Assembly: GCA_002378125.1 (NCBI GenBank)
Contig: DFRF01000034.1
Span: 1 to 12,155, forward strand
Origin: Rhodospirillaceae bacterium UBA3470
Lineage (GTDB): Bacteria > Pseudomonadota > Alphaproteobacteria > Rhodospirillales > Casp-alpha2
DNA: 12,155 bases
Direction of reading: 5' to 3'
Of the stretch, positions 1-6,906 are shown one piece after another; positions within the stretch are counted from its first letter, which is position 1, and the number at the start of each line of letters is the position of its first letter. The position numbers and the translations under genes are program-made. The notes beneath the pieces are model-generated. The model ran no database searches, was not told the DNA's origin, and was given only the letters and a program-made list of their open reading frames with translations.

Positions 1-200
1 ACTTCACCTGGGGGATCCACAAGGCCTAGAATTGAGAACCCGGTGACCGACTTGCCCGATCCAGACTCGCCGACGAGGCCCATGATCTCGCCCTTATCCA
101 CATCGAAACTGACGTTGTCCACCGCTTTTGCCACCCCGTCACGGGTGAAAAAATGGGTTTCCAGGTTACAAACCGAGAGCGTTGGTCCATCGCCACTCAT
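1..200 (-). CDS. Peptide-type ABC transporter ATP-binding protein (DppD/OppD-like), N-terminal part
   Basis: This is the first 66 residues of a cytoplasmic ATPase subunit that powers a peptide/opine/nickel-class importer; the rest lies beyond base 1. The visible part has the opening strand of an ABC ATPase, then a Walker A motif GESGSGKS at residues 44-51, then SVTGFSILGL, the sequence that typically follows Walker A in DppD/OppD proteins. The ATG at 200 overlaps the stop of the upstream permease by four bases (ATGA), so the two are probably translationally coupled. No strong ribosome binding site precedes this start, which fits coupling. The ABC signature, Walker B and the C-terminal oligopeptide-binding extension are outside the window. 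The family is clear; the substrate is not. Confidence 0.93.
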   Translation of the reverse strand, partial: MSGDGPTLSVCNLETHFFTRDGVAKAVDNVSFDVDKGEIMGLVGESGSGKSVTGFSILGLVDPPGE

Positions 201-1129
201 CTTTCGAGTCTCGGGTTCAGGACATCACGAAGTTGGTCACCAACTAGGTTGATGGAGACAATGGTGATTAATAGTGCTACGCCCGGAAAAAAGCTGATCC
301 AATATTTTCCACTAAGCATGTAATCAAAACCATTGGCGATGAGAAGGCCTAACGACGGTTCGCTGACTGGAAGGCCAACGCCAAGGAAACTCAGTGTTGC
401 TTCAAGCGAAATGGCCGACGCCGTCTGCAGAGTGCCAACCACGATCAATGGCGGCATACAATTCGGCAGAAGGTGGCGGAATAGGATACGTCGATGACCA
501 ATTGCTAGGCAAGTCGCCGCTTCAATGTATTCCTTGTTTCGTTCCACCAGAGCAGAGCCGCGAACGGTGCGCGCATAATAGGCCCACTGGACGATGATCA
601 AAGCAATAATGATCTTGTCGACCCCCTTTCCAAGGATCGCGAGTAATATCAAAGCCACCAGGATTGCTGGAAACGACAATTGGATGTCGACAATCCGCAT
701 GATGATATTTTCCGTCCGGCCGCCAAAGTAGGCAGCAATTAGGCCGAAGGCAGCGCCGATGATCATCGCCACGATACCGCTCATGACGCCGACACCAAGA
801 GAAATCCGCAAGCCGTAAATCATCGCGCTGAGAAGGTCGCGGCCAGCACCGTCTGTCCCGAGCCAGAAAGCCGTCCCTTCGAAACTCTTCGCTCCTGGCG
901 GCAATTTCGAATCAAGGACACTTACCTGAGCGAGATCGTAGGGATTGGTTGGCGAAATGAAACCGGCGAAAACCGCCACAAAGATCAAACTGCACAGCAC
1001 TACCAGCGCCACCGATGCCACCTTAGAGGCAAAAAAACTTGCACGGAAGCGCTCGAAAGGCGTTTCAACCGCCTCGGTCTTGTCGCCCGCAGCTGCGCCA
1101 AGCGCAATATTCTCGGCAACAGTTTTCAT
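197..1129 (-). CDS. Peptide-type ABC transporter permease, DppC/OppC-like
   Basis: This 310-residue inner-membrane permease is the second channel subunit of the importer. Residues 1-30 are a cytoplasmic N-terminal tail, the first membrane segment is about 36-57, and a periplasmic loop holds GTDGAGRDLLSAMIYGLR (91-108), a strongly conserved DppC-type sequence. Further membrane segments lie at about 109-135, 153-185, 225-245 and 280-297. The cytoplasmic EAA loop that contacts the ATPase is at 200-223 (EYIEAATCLAIGHRRILFRH). SLEATLSFLGVGL (241-253) and the C-terminal GDQLRDVLNPRL are also family hallmarks. Its ATG overlaps the stop of the DppB-like gene by four bases, and its own stop overlaps the ATPase start in the same way. 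The length is normal and nothing looks damaged. Confidence 0.96.
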   Translation of the reverse strand: MKTVAENIALGAAAGDKTEAVETPFERFRASFFASKVASVALVVLCSLIFVAVFAGFISPTNPYDLAQVSVLDSKLPPGAKSFEGTAFWLGTDGAGRDLLSAMIYGLRISLGVGVMSGIVAMIIGAAFGLIAAYFGGRTENIIMRIVDIQLSFPAILVALILLAILGKGVDKIIIALIIVQWAYYARTVRGSALVERNKEYIEAATCLAIGHRRILFRHLLPNCMPPLIVVGTLQTASAISLEATLSFLGVGLPVSEPSLGLLIANGFDYMLSGKYWISFFPGVALLITIVSINLVGDQLRDVLNPRLER

Positions 1130-2103
1130 GCTTTCACATCCTGCAAGCGGACCCGCGGGTCGAGGACCGAATAAAGAACATCAACCACAAGGTTAATGAT
1201 TACAAAGACTAGAACGATGATCATTAAGTACGCCACGATCACGGGGCGATCCAGGTTCTGAATGGAGTCGATGATTAACTTGCCCATACCCGGCCAAGCA
1301 AACACGGTTTCGGTAACAACCGAAAAAGCGATGAGACCACCGAACTCGAGGCCCAGGACCGTGACGACGGGGATCATGATGTTCTTCATGAGATGGACCA
1401 AAACCACCCGGTTCGTACTTAGGCCCTTGGCACGGGCAAATTTAATGTAGTCCTGGTGCACAATTTCTCGCGTACCGGCGCGGGCCAAACGGATGACCAG
1501 AGAAATTTTAAACAGAGCCAAATTTAGCGCCGGTAAGAACAGGTGTGACAAGCCATCAATTGTCAGGAAGCTGACGTTAATCCCCATAATCGGCACCACG
1601 TCGCCGCGCCCTGTGGACGGAAGCCATCCGAGCATCACGGCAAACACCATGATGAACATGAGCCCTACCCAGAACGTAGGAAGCGAGAAACCCAGGATCG
1701 AGCCTGCCATGATCACTTTCGATATTCGCGACCCCGGTCTTAAGCCGGAATAGACGCCCAAAGGGATTCCGATAATGATCGCCATAAGGAGCGCCGCCAA
1801 CGCCAGCTCAAAGGTCGCGGGCATACGTTCAACGATGATACCCAACGACTCCTCACCATAGACGAAGGACTTGCCTAGATCTCCTTGGAACGCGCGCCCA
1901 ACGAAATGCAGATATTGGACGTACCAAGGTTTATCCAGCCCCATGGCTTTGATGACACGTTCACGCTCTTCCTGATCGGCCTCGTCGTTGACCATCATCT
2001 CCACGGGATCACCAACAAGATTGACCCCGACGAAAACTAGAAACGACATCGCCCAAACGACCAGAAAGGCCTGGAGCAATCTGCGCACTATAAATACTGT
2101 CAC
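1126..2103 (-). CDS. Peptide-type ABC transporter permease, DppB/OppB-like
   Basis: This 325-residue inner-membrane permease pairs with the DppC-like subunit. The N-terminal membrane segment is at about 8-30. A periplasmic region with GLDKPWYVQYLHF and GDLGKSF (55-80) is typical of DppB. More membrane segments follow at about 98-120, 133-160, 187-207, 242-265 and 288-311. The EAA loop is at 219-240 (YIKFARAKGLSTNRVVLVHL), and TETVFAWPGMGKL (264-276) and YSVLDPRVRL near the end are conserved in the family. Translation starts at GTG. A strong GGAGGAGG lies at 2108-2115, 4 to 7 bases upstream, which fixes this start. A small CTCC/GGAG dyad at 2112-2122 could partly mask the distal half of that site. 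The gene follows the binding-protein gene after a 79-base gap containing a stem-loop. Confidence 0.96.
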   Translation of the reverse strand: MTVFIVRRLLQAFLVVWAMSFLVFVGVNLVGDPVEMMVNDEADQEERERVIKAMGLDKPWYVQYLHFVGRAFQGDLGKSFVYGEESLGIIVERMPATFELALAALLMAIIIGIPLGVYSGLRPGSRISKVIMAGSILGFSLPTFWVGLMFIMVFAVMLGWLPSTGRGDVVPIMGINVSFLTIDGLSHLFLPALNLALFKISLVIRLARAGTREIVHQDYIKFARAKGLSTNRVVLVHLMKNIMIPVVTVLGLEFGGLIAFSVVTETVFAWPGMGKLIIDSIQNLDRPVIVAYLMIIVLVFVIINLVVDVLYSVLDPRVRLQDVKA

Positions 2104-2142
2104 CTGACCTCCTCCGAAGGAGACACGGAGACTTTAAAGTGA

Positions 2143-2170
2143 TCGGGCGGCGTCCGAGGACACCGCCCGA
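2143..2170 (-). promoter_or_regulatory. Intercistronic stem-loop between binding-protein and permease genes
   Basis: Arms TCGGGCGG-C-GTCC and GGAC-A-CCGCCCGA form a stem of 12 to 13 base pairs with a two- to four-base loop. In the minus-strand transcript the single C/A mismatch becomes a G-U wobble, so the stem is continuous in the operon RNA. It starts 12 bases after the binding-protein stop codon. No run of U follows, so it is not a standard intrinsic terminator. Such hairpins after the binding-protein gene are known in ABC operons such as malEFG, where they protect the upstream message and favour high binding-protein levels. That role is inferred here. Confidence 0.7.
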
Positions 2171-2182
2171 AACTTCATAGTC

Positions 2183-3775
2183 TTACTTGCTCGGCGTGAC
2201 GAGGAAACCGGTGGTCCGTTCATCGGTACGGGCCTTGTAGGTCAAACCCTTCTTCCCGGCCCAGGTGTTAACCTGGTAGTGGAGCGTGATGATGCCTTGG
2301 TTGCGTCCGACCCCTATTTCAGTAGCTTTCGCAAGCAACGCAGCGCGCTTGTTGTCGTCAACGGTGGCAAGCGCTTCATCGAGCACCTTGTCCATTTCCG
2401 GATCCGAGTGCAAACCCCGGTTAGACGAGCCCCAGCCTTTCGGCTTGCTGTAGGTGCCCAATAAGGAACGCAGTGGCGAAGACGGCTCGCCCGTACCCGA
2501 ACCCCAACCGACGAGGAGGAAGTTCCACTTTGGGGGCTTCGCCGGGCCACGATTCTTTCCATGCTTGAAAAACACGCTCTTCGGCATGGTATCAGGCGTT
2601 GTCTTAATGCCGATACGGGTCAGCATCTGAGCAATCGCTTCAACGATTTTGGCATCGTTGATGTAACGGTCATTGGGACCGTGCAAAGTCACCTGAAAGC
2701 CGTTCGGATAGCCCGCTTCTGCTAACAATTTCTTTGCGCCCGCCGGGTCATATTTCGGAACCGGCAGGTTGGCGGAACGACCGAAGAAGCCCTCAGGGAG
2801 CAACTGGCCAGCAGGGATGGCAACACCTTCCATGACCCGCTCTACAATCGCTGTACGGTTAATCGCCATGTTGACGGCTTTGCGCACGCGCACGTCCTTA
2901 AACGGGTTCTTAGTGACCGGCTTGCCATCATGGGTTTTCACGAATTCCGGATTGTCCCGGAACTGGTCCATGTGCAAGTAAATGACCCGGTTCGAAACAC
3001 CTTGGCTTAGTTGAACTTTATCATTTGTCTTGAGACGTGCGATGTCCACGGTAGGCACCTGGTCGATGAAATCAACGTCACCGGCCAGCAGAGCAGCCAA
3101 ACGCGACGGCGCAGACTTGATGGGCTTGATGATGATTTTTTCCCAGTGCGGCTTGTCACCGTGATAACCATCATAACGGACCATCTCTAGGACTTCCCCT
3201 TTCACCCATTTGCCCACCTTGTATGGGCCGGTGCCAAAGGCTGACGAGCCGTTGTTGTAGTCCCCTTCCCACTTGTCTTTCTCATTTGCAGAAACGATGT
3301 GGACGTTGGAAAGATCAACTGCCATCAACGGGTAAGGTTTTTTAGAGATGAAGTGCAGAGTGTGGCTGTCAATCTTTTTGATGGTTGATGCAGCTTTGGT
3401 GTAAAGGCCGAAGCTGGAACGCGCGTTCGGATGATTGCCGGCGCGGTGCATGGAGAAAATCACGTCATCGGCATCAAAGTCAGAACCATCGTGAAATTTC
3501 ACGCCCTTACGTAGCTTGAATTCCCAGGTCAGTTCGTTCAAAGGCTTCCACGATGTGGCCAAGCCGGGTAACAGGTTTTGCTTATGGTCTTGTTCAATCA
3601 GGCGCGAGAAAAAGTGCTGCGCGATCTGGTTGTTGGGACCGAGGTTGTGGAAGTGTGGGTCAATAGACGTCGGTTCCGTACCGAGCCCGATGGTCAAAGT
3701 TTGAGCCTGAACTACGGGCGCCAGCGAAATTGCCGCCACCGCCGCCGCGTAGGCAAGTGTCTTTCTCATATACAT
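2183..3775 (-). CDS. ABC transporter substrate-binding protein, family 5 (peptide/opine/nickel type)
   Basis: This 530-residue periplasmic protein captures the substrate and delivers it to the permeases. Residues 1-24 form a Sec signal peptide: MRK, an alanine-rich hydrophobic core, and a probable cleavage site VQA|QT. There is no lipobox cysteine, so it should be soluble. The family 5 pattern is clear: GTEPTSIDPHFHN near the mature start, then KLRKGVKFHDGSDFDADDV (about 92-110), TGPYKVGKW, and a late region with LVGWGSGTGEPSSPLRSLLG. An ATG at 3775 and another at 3769 are in frame. GGAGG at 3785-3789 sits 9 bases from the first and 15 from the second, so the first is chosen. It is the first gene of the minus-strand operon. 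The ligand cannot be predicted; dipeptides, oligopeptides, opines and acyl-amino acids are all possible. Confidence 0.96.
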   Translation of the reverse strand: MYMRKTLAYAAAVAAISLAPVVQAQTLTIGLGTEPTSIDPHFHNLGPNNQIAQHFFSRLIEQDHKQNLLPGLATSWKPLNELTWEFKLRKGVKFHDGSDFDADDVIFSMHRAGNHPNARSSFGLYTKAASTIKKIDSHTLHFISKKPYPLMAVDLSNVHIVSANEKDKWEGDYNNGSSAFGTGPYKVGKWVKGEVLEMVRYDGYHGDKPHWEKIIIKPIKSAPSRLAALLAGDVDFIDQVPTVDIARLKTNDKVQLSQGVSNRVIYLHMDQFRDNPEFVKTHDGKPVTKNPFKDVRVRKAVNMAINRTAIVERVMEGVAIPAGQLLPEGFFGRSANLPVPKYDPAGAKKLLAEAGYPNGFQVTLHGPNDRYINDAKIVEAIAQMLTRIGIKTTPDTMPKSVFFKHGKNRGPAKPPKWNFLLVGWGSGTGEPSSPLRSLLGTYSKPKGWGSSNRGLHSDPEMDKVLDEALATVDDNKRAALLAKATEIGVGRNQGIITLHYQVNTWAGKKGLTYKARTDERTTGFLVTPSK

Positions 3776-3784
3776 ATGGAATTT

Positions 3785-3789
3785 CCTCC
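3785..3789 (-). promoter_or_regulatory. Ribosome binding site of the substrate-binding protein gene
   Basis: The minus strand reads GGGGAGGAAATTCCAT before ATG. The GGAGG core is 9 bases from the ATG at 3775 and 15 from the in-frame ATG at 3769, so it supports the upstream start. Confidence 0.75.
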
Positions 3790-3824
3790 CCGAGTTGATG
3801 GTCTCAAGCGCCGATAGTTCCGGT

Positions 3825-4085
3825 TTATTTTTGATCTTTCGGTGCTGACGCCAGATGGTGCATCAACCCAACACGCCGGACAACTAAAAATCGTCATGGC
3901 ACCGTTAGCTCAATCCCTCTAAAGGTCGTGGAGCGGTGGTCAATAAATTCTCCATATATCCGCGCCGCCAGGGCCTGGATGGGCCCACTGAACACTGGTT
4001 GAAGCACGTTGCGTTTGTTCGCGGATTGGGAAAAATGTAGAAGCCGTATGAGCGCAATAAAGTCCTTAAGCCAATCGATTTCCAT
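3825..4085 (-). pseudogene. Remnant of a LysR-type transcriptional regulator (HTH and linker helix only)
   Basis: Starting at ATG 4085 (MEIDWLKDFIAL), the reading frame matches the N-terminal winged helix-turn-helix of LysR regulators, including FSQSANKRNVLQPVFS, which corresponds to the usual FSRAAExRxVxQPAFS, and then ALAARIYGEFIDH. The recognition-helix end reads SGPIQAL where SRRIRAL is usual, so basic residues have been lost. A TGA at 3894-3896 falls where family members have about LTPAGE. Reading through it, the same frame continues as RFLVVRRVGLMHHLASA, which resembles the linker helix, and stops at 3825-3827. The effector-binding domain of about 200 residues is absent and there is no room for it before the next gene. 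Both stops and the missing domain indicate a decayed gene. It probably once controlled the divergent genes on either side. An in-frame TTG at 4103 is an alternative start for the shorter frame. Confidence 0.75.
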
Positions 4086-4102
4086 TTTCACACCAAATCT
4101 CA

Positions 4103-4114
4103 ATCATGCAAGAT
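4103..4114. promoter_or_regulatory. Candidate LysR-type operator dyad
   Basis: ATCATGCAAGAT is a 12-base dyad with 10 of 12 symmetric positions (ATC...GAT outer arms). CTC and GAG flank it, offset by one base. It lies 18 bases upstream of the LysR remnant's ATG and about 90 bases upstream of the MmgE/PrpD gene, a usual place for a LysR site in a divergent region. A TATAAC/TATACT-like element that could act as a -10 box in one direction or the other lies next to it at about 4118-4123. I could not match a convincing -35 box. Confidence 0.25.
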
Positions 4115-4205
4115 GAGTATAACGCTTTCCTGAACCAACATTGGACATCCCTCCAGACCCTAGCCAAGACTACACGCCGCAAGCGACGAAACAGGAGCCC
4201 TAACC

Positions 4206-5606
4206 ATGCCTCCCCCAACTACCCTCGAACAAATTGCCACTTGGGCTGCAACGACGTCGCCGGAATGGCCAGCCACTTCGGTTACGCCAGCCATTCATGC
4301 AATAAAGGATACCGTTGCCTGCATGGTGTCCGGAGCCTCCGACGCAGCCGCTGAAGGGGTACGGACAACGGTTCACACATGGCCCGCCGTGGACGGTGGC
4401 GCAACGATCATCGGCAGTGGCAGGCGCGCGCCCGCCCCTTTCGCCGCATTTGCCAACGGGACGGCGGCGCACGCCCAAGATTTCGATGACAATTTCTTAG
4501 CCGCGCTGACCCATGCGTCAGCCGTTCTGGTGCCGGCTTTGTTAGCACTCGGTGAGGAGACCGGGGCTAGTGGCGCCGAAATCATCGATGCCTACCTCGT
4601 AGGATTGGAATGTCACGCCGCGATTGGCCGCGGCGTCAACCGATCCCATTATCTAAAAGGCTTCCACGCCACCGCCACGGTCGGATGCATAGGCACAGCT
4701 GCGGCCTGCGCACGCCTGTTAAAGCTGGACGAATCACGGATAGTTCACGCCATGAGCCTTGGGACCTCCATGGCCGCCGGGCTGAAAGGCCAGTTTGGAT
4801 CCCATGCAAAACCCTTTCAGGCTGGTATGGCTGCACAAAATGGCGTATTGGCAGCGTGCTTTGCTCGTGACGGAGTTGAGGGCCGGACCGAAGTCTTGGA
4901 CAATGACTACGGTTTTCTCAAACTGTTTGGCGGCGATGCGCCCCCGGGCTGGGATTTCGAGGCTTTCCCGCTCGGAAACCCACACGTAATTGAGGCCGTA
5001 GGCCTAGCACCGAAGATCCATCCTTGCTGCGGCTCCACGCACAAAAGCCTCGACAACCTGCTAGACCTAAAAGCACAACACGACTTCCAGACGGAGGATG
5101 TGGAGAGTATGCACACCTACGTCAATACCTCGAATGTCCGGAACCTTTGCTTCGATGACCCGCAGAACGAAATGGAGGCAAGATTCTCTATGCAGTATTG
5201 CATGGCCGTTGCGCTCAAAATGGGCTTTCTGAGCCTGCAGGACTTCACGCCGGACGCCGTGCACCGGCCAGAAATCCGCGCACTTATCCCGCTGACCACC
5301 ATGGACGCAACGCCGCCGGAGGCTGAGCTCAACCCAGCAGGCGAGTATGTCCACGAATTAACCGTGACGCTGAAGTCCGGTGCTGTGCTGAAGACCACGC
5401 GTAGGTCCGCCAAAGGCACGATCGGCGATCCGCTGATCGATGCCGAACGCCGGCGCAAGTTCGACGACTGCTGCGTGCCGGTCCTGGGCGATGCGAAAAC
5501 AGCTACACTTTATGACGCCTGCGACCGCCTCAGCGGTTGCCGAGACCTCAGCGAATTGATGTCGAGTATGCTCGCTACTGACACGGGGCATGCCCACGTC
5601 GCTTAG
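4206..5606 (+). CDS. MmgE/PrpD family protein
   Basis: This 466-residue soluble protein belongs to the MmgE/PrpD fold family, whose known members include 2-methylcitrate dehydratase, cis-aconitate decarboxylase and iminodisuccinate epimerase. The family landmarks appear in order: NGTAAHAQDFDD (84-95), LTHASAVLVPALLALGEE (101-118), GFHATATVGCIGTAAACARL (152-171), AKPFQAGMAAQNGVLAA (201-217), KIHPCCGSTH (270-279) and a C-terminal GDPL..AERRRKF (408-419). An AGGAG sits 9 bases before the ATG. Length is normal. The gene is divergent from the ABC importer and heads a plus-strand series. No prpB, prpC or acnD is nearby, so a role in the 2-methylcitrate cycle is unlikely. A dehydratase, decarboxylase or epimerase acting on an imported acid is more likely, but that is inference. 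Confidence 0.93.
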   Translation: MPPPTTLEQIATWAATTSPEWPATSVTPAIHAIKDTVACMVSGASDAAAEGVRTTVHTWPAVDGGATIIGSGRRAPAPFAAFANGTAAHAQDFDDNFLAALTHASAVLVPALLALGEETGASGAEIIDAYLVGLECHAAIGRGVNRSHYLKGFHATATVGCIGTAAACARLLKLDESRIVHAMSLGTSMAAGLKGQFGSHAKPFQAGMAAQNGVLAACFARDGVEGRTEVLDNDYGFLKLFGGDAPPGWDFEAFPLGNPHVIEAVGLAPKIHPCCGSTHKSLDNLLDLKAQHDFQTEDVESMHTYVNTSNVRNLCFDDPQNEMEARFSMQYCMAVALKMGFLSLQDFTPDAVHRPEIRALIPLTTMDATPPEAELNPAGEYVHELTVTLKSGAVLKTTRRSAKGTIGDPLIDAERRRKFDDCCVPVLGDAKTATLYDACDRLSGCRDLSELMSSMLATDTGHAHVA

Positions 5607-5762
5607 CTCGCGCCTTGCTACACCAGCAACCAATCGCGGAACGCCAACACCTTGCGCAACTATGCCTTGCATTCAAGAAGACCCGATAGCAGGCGTTGCC
5701 CCTGGCAATGGTAAGGTCGAGCTCAGACATGCCCTCCGGCCTTTATCGCATAGACCTATTCG

Positions 5763-5798
5763 GGCCAGACCGGACGATTGGTCGGTTGGGCCGTTTTT
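5763..5798 (+). terminator. Possible intrinsic terminator after the MmgE/PrpD gene
   Basis: GGCC at 5763-5766 pairs with GGCC at 5789-5792. After one mismatch, the inner arms GACCGG and TCGGTT (5768-5773 with 5782-5787) pair using two G-U wobbles, leaving an eight-base loop. A run of five T follows after one G. It lies about 160 bases past the MmgE/PrpD stop. The imperfect stem and short T-run make it a moderate candidate. Confidence 0.35.
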
Positions 5799-5873
5799 CA
5801 GGGCTTCGATGATCTGTTATGAAGAATGGGAAGGCATCAGGGTCATCGCCTTAAAACTTCTCCCTCCATACGC

Positions 5874-5878
5874 AGGAG
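5874..5878 (+). promoter_or_regulatory. Ribosome binding site that sets the start of the AstE/AspA-like gene
   Basis: AGGAG lies 10 bases before the ATG at 5889. The open frame extends back to an ATG at 5826, but those 21 extra codons do not resemble the family and lack a similar site. The protein is therefore best started at 5889. Confidence 0.65.
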
Positions 5879-5888
5879 CCACACTTCC

Positions 5889-6848
5889 ATGAACGCCAAC
5901 CCTTACCCAATTGAAATCGAACCCGTGGACATCTCCGCCTATAAGGAGGGCAATACGGGCGTCCCATATGCCACAACCTTCGATAGCGGCACGCCGGGGG
6001 CACATGTCATGGTCATGGCTTTAACCCACGGCAATGAACTTTGCGGTGCCATCACCTTGGATTACCTGCTGCGCCATGACATCCGCCCAACACAAGGAAA
6101 GTTGACGTTCGGTTTCCACAATGTTGCGGCTTATGCCACGTTCGATCCCAACGACCCGATCGCATCACGATTTGTGGATGAAGACTTAAACAGGGTCTGG
6201 GGCGTCGACGTTCTGGATGGCGATCGCGACACGTTAGAAACACGCCGCGCCAGGGAAATGCGCCCCCTAATCGATACGGTGGACCTACTGTTAGACATCC
6301 ACTCCATGACCAATGATTCGCCGGCGTTGACGCTGTGCGGGCCGCTCGACAAGGGTCGCGACTTGGCCCTGGCACTAAAGTCACCCACCTACGTCGTTGC
6401 TGATGCCGGGCATGCAGCGGGCACTCGGCTTCGCGACTATGGCGGGTTCGGCAATCCGGCGGCGCCTCAGAATGCACTTTTGGTGGAAGCTGGACAGCAC
6501 TGGCGCGCCGATGCAGTCACGGTTTCCATGGACGTCACGTTGCGGTTCCTTCGTCAAACAGGCGCAATTTCGGAAGACGCTTTTCAGGCGCATATTAAAT
6601 CAGATGAAGCTAACCTTGCTGATCAGAAATACATTAAGGTTTCCGGACCACACACCATCGAAAGTGATTTCTTTTCCTGGGCCGACGACTATACGGGGAT
6701 GGAGTTGATCGAGAAAGCTGGCACCGTCATCGGACGGGACGGTGCTCGCGACGTGGTCACGCCCTACGACAATTGTGTGCTAATTATGCCAAACAAGTTG
6801 AAGACCAAAGGCCATTCGGCCGTCCGTTTCGGGCAGCTAATGTCCTGA
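5889..6848 (+). CDS. Succinylglutamate desuccinylase/aspartoacylase family (AstE/AspA, M14-like) zinc hydrolase
   Basis: This predicted 319-residue cytoplasmic metallohydrolase should cleave an N-acyl amino acid amide bond. The zinc site of the AstE/AspA branch of the M14 carboxypeptidase fold is visible: HGNE at residues 47-50 gives His47 and Glu50, and LLDIHSM gives His138. DLNR at 99-102 is the family's conserved substrate-binding stretch. Glu200 in LLVEAGQHW fits the catalytic glutamate. From about 245 to the end is a smaller beta-rich C-terminal domain, as in aspartoacylases. No signal peptide is seen. The start at 5889 is chosen from its AGGAG site. The arginine succinyltransferase genes (astA, astB, astC, astD) are absent, so it is probably not a true AstE. 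Next to an importer and an MmgE/PrpD protein, a role in deacylating an imported amino acid conjugate is plausible but unproven. Confidence 0.9.
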   Translation: MNANPYPIEIEPVDISAYKEGNTGVPYATTFDSGTPGAHVMVMALTHGNELCGAITLDYLLRHDIRPTQGKLTFGFHNVAAYATFDPNDPIASRFVDEDLNRVWGVDVLDGDRDTLETRRAREMRPLIDTVDLLLDIHSMTNDSPALTLCGPLDKGRDLALALKSPTYVVADAGHAAGTRLRDYGGFGNPAAPQNALLVEAGQHWRADAVTVSMDVTLRFLRQTGAISEDAFQAHIKSDEANLADQKYIKVSGPHTIESDFFSWADDYTGMELIEKAGTVIGRDGARDVVTPYDNCVLIMPNKLKTKGHSAVRFGQLMS

Positions 6849-6906
6849 GCCGCAGCCGGCTAAGCGGTATTAGCCAGGCGCCTTAAGGATGGTGTAGACT
6901 GCCAAA

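Larger units (their letters stand above)
5607..5888. other. 282-base intergenic gap without a recognisable gene
   Basis: Translation in all frames gives short, interrupted readings with no family I recognise. The only structures I see are a possible terminator at 5763-5798, a small perfect hairpin TTGCC-CCT-GGCAA at 5696-5708, and the ribosome binding site of the next gene. The gap is wide for genes in a tight operon, so the downstream gene may have its own promoter. Confidence 0.5.

Noticed and set aside
3854..3864. GATG-GTG-CATC palindrome upstream of the binding-protein gene as an operator
   Set aside because: It is perfect but only four pairs per arm, which is easily due to chance, and it lies inside the LysR remnant frame.
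4106..4354. Plus-strand frame beginning MQDEYNAFLNQHW before the MmgE/PrpD gene
   Set aside because: Most of it overlaps the MmgE/PrpD coding region in another frame, it lacks a ribosome binding site and it has no family resemblance.
5607..5730. Minus-strand reading MSELDLTIARGNACYRVFL, faintly like the start of a glutathione transferase
   Set aside because: The resemblance covers only a few residues, the rest of the frame is cysteine- and arginine-rich nonsense, and no domain follows.
5826..5888. Longer N-terminus of the AstE/AspA-like protein from ATG 5826
   Set aside because: The 21 extra residues are basic and unlike the family, and a good AGGAG precedes the ATG at 5889.
5590..5892. Plus-strand open frame of 100 codons overlapping the end of the MmgE/PrpD gene and the following gap
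   Set aside because: It has no ribosome binding site, no recognisable family and a composition unlike the neighbouring proteins. It starts inside the MmgE/PrpD gene and overlaps the start of the next gene.
6858..6875. Inverted repeat GGCTAA...TTAGCC between the AstE/AspA-like and FrnE-like genes as a terminator
   Set aside because: Six pairs only, with no T-run after it; the closely spaced next gene argues against a stop here.
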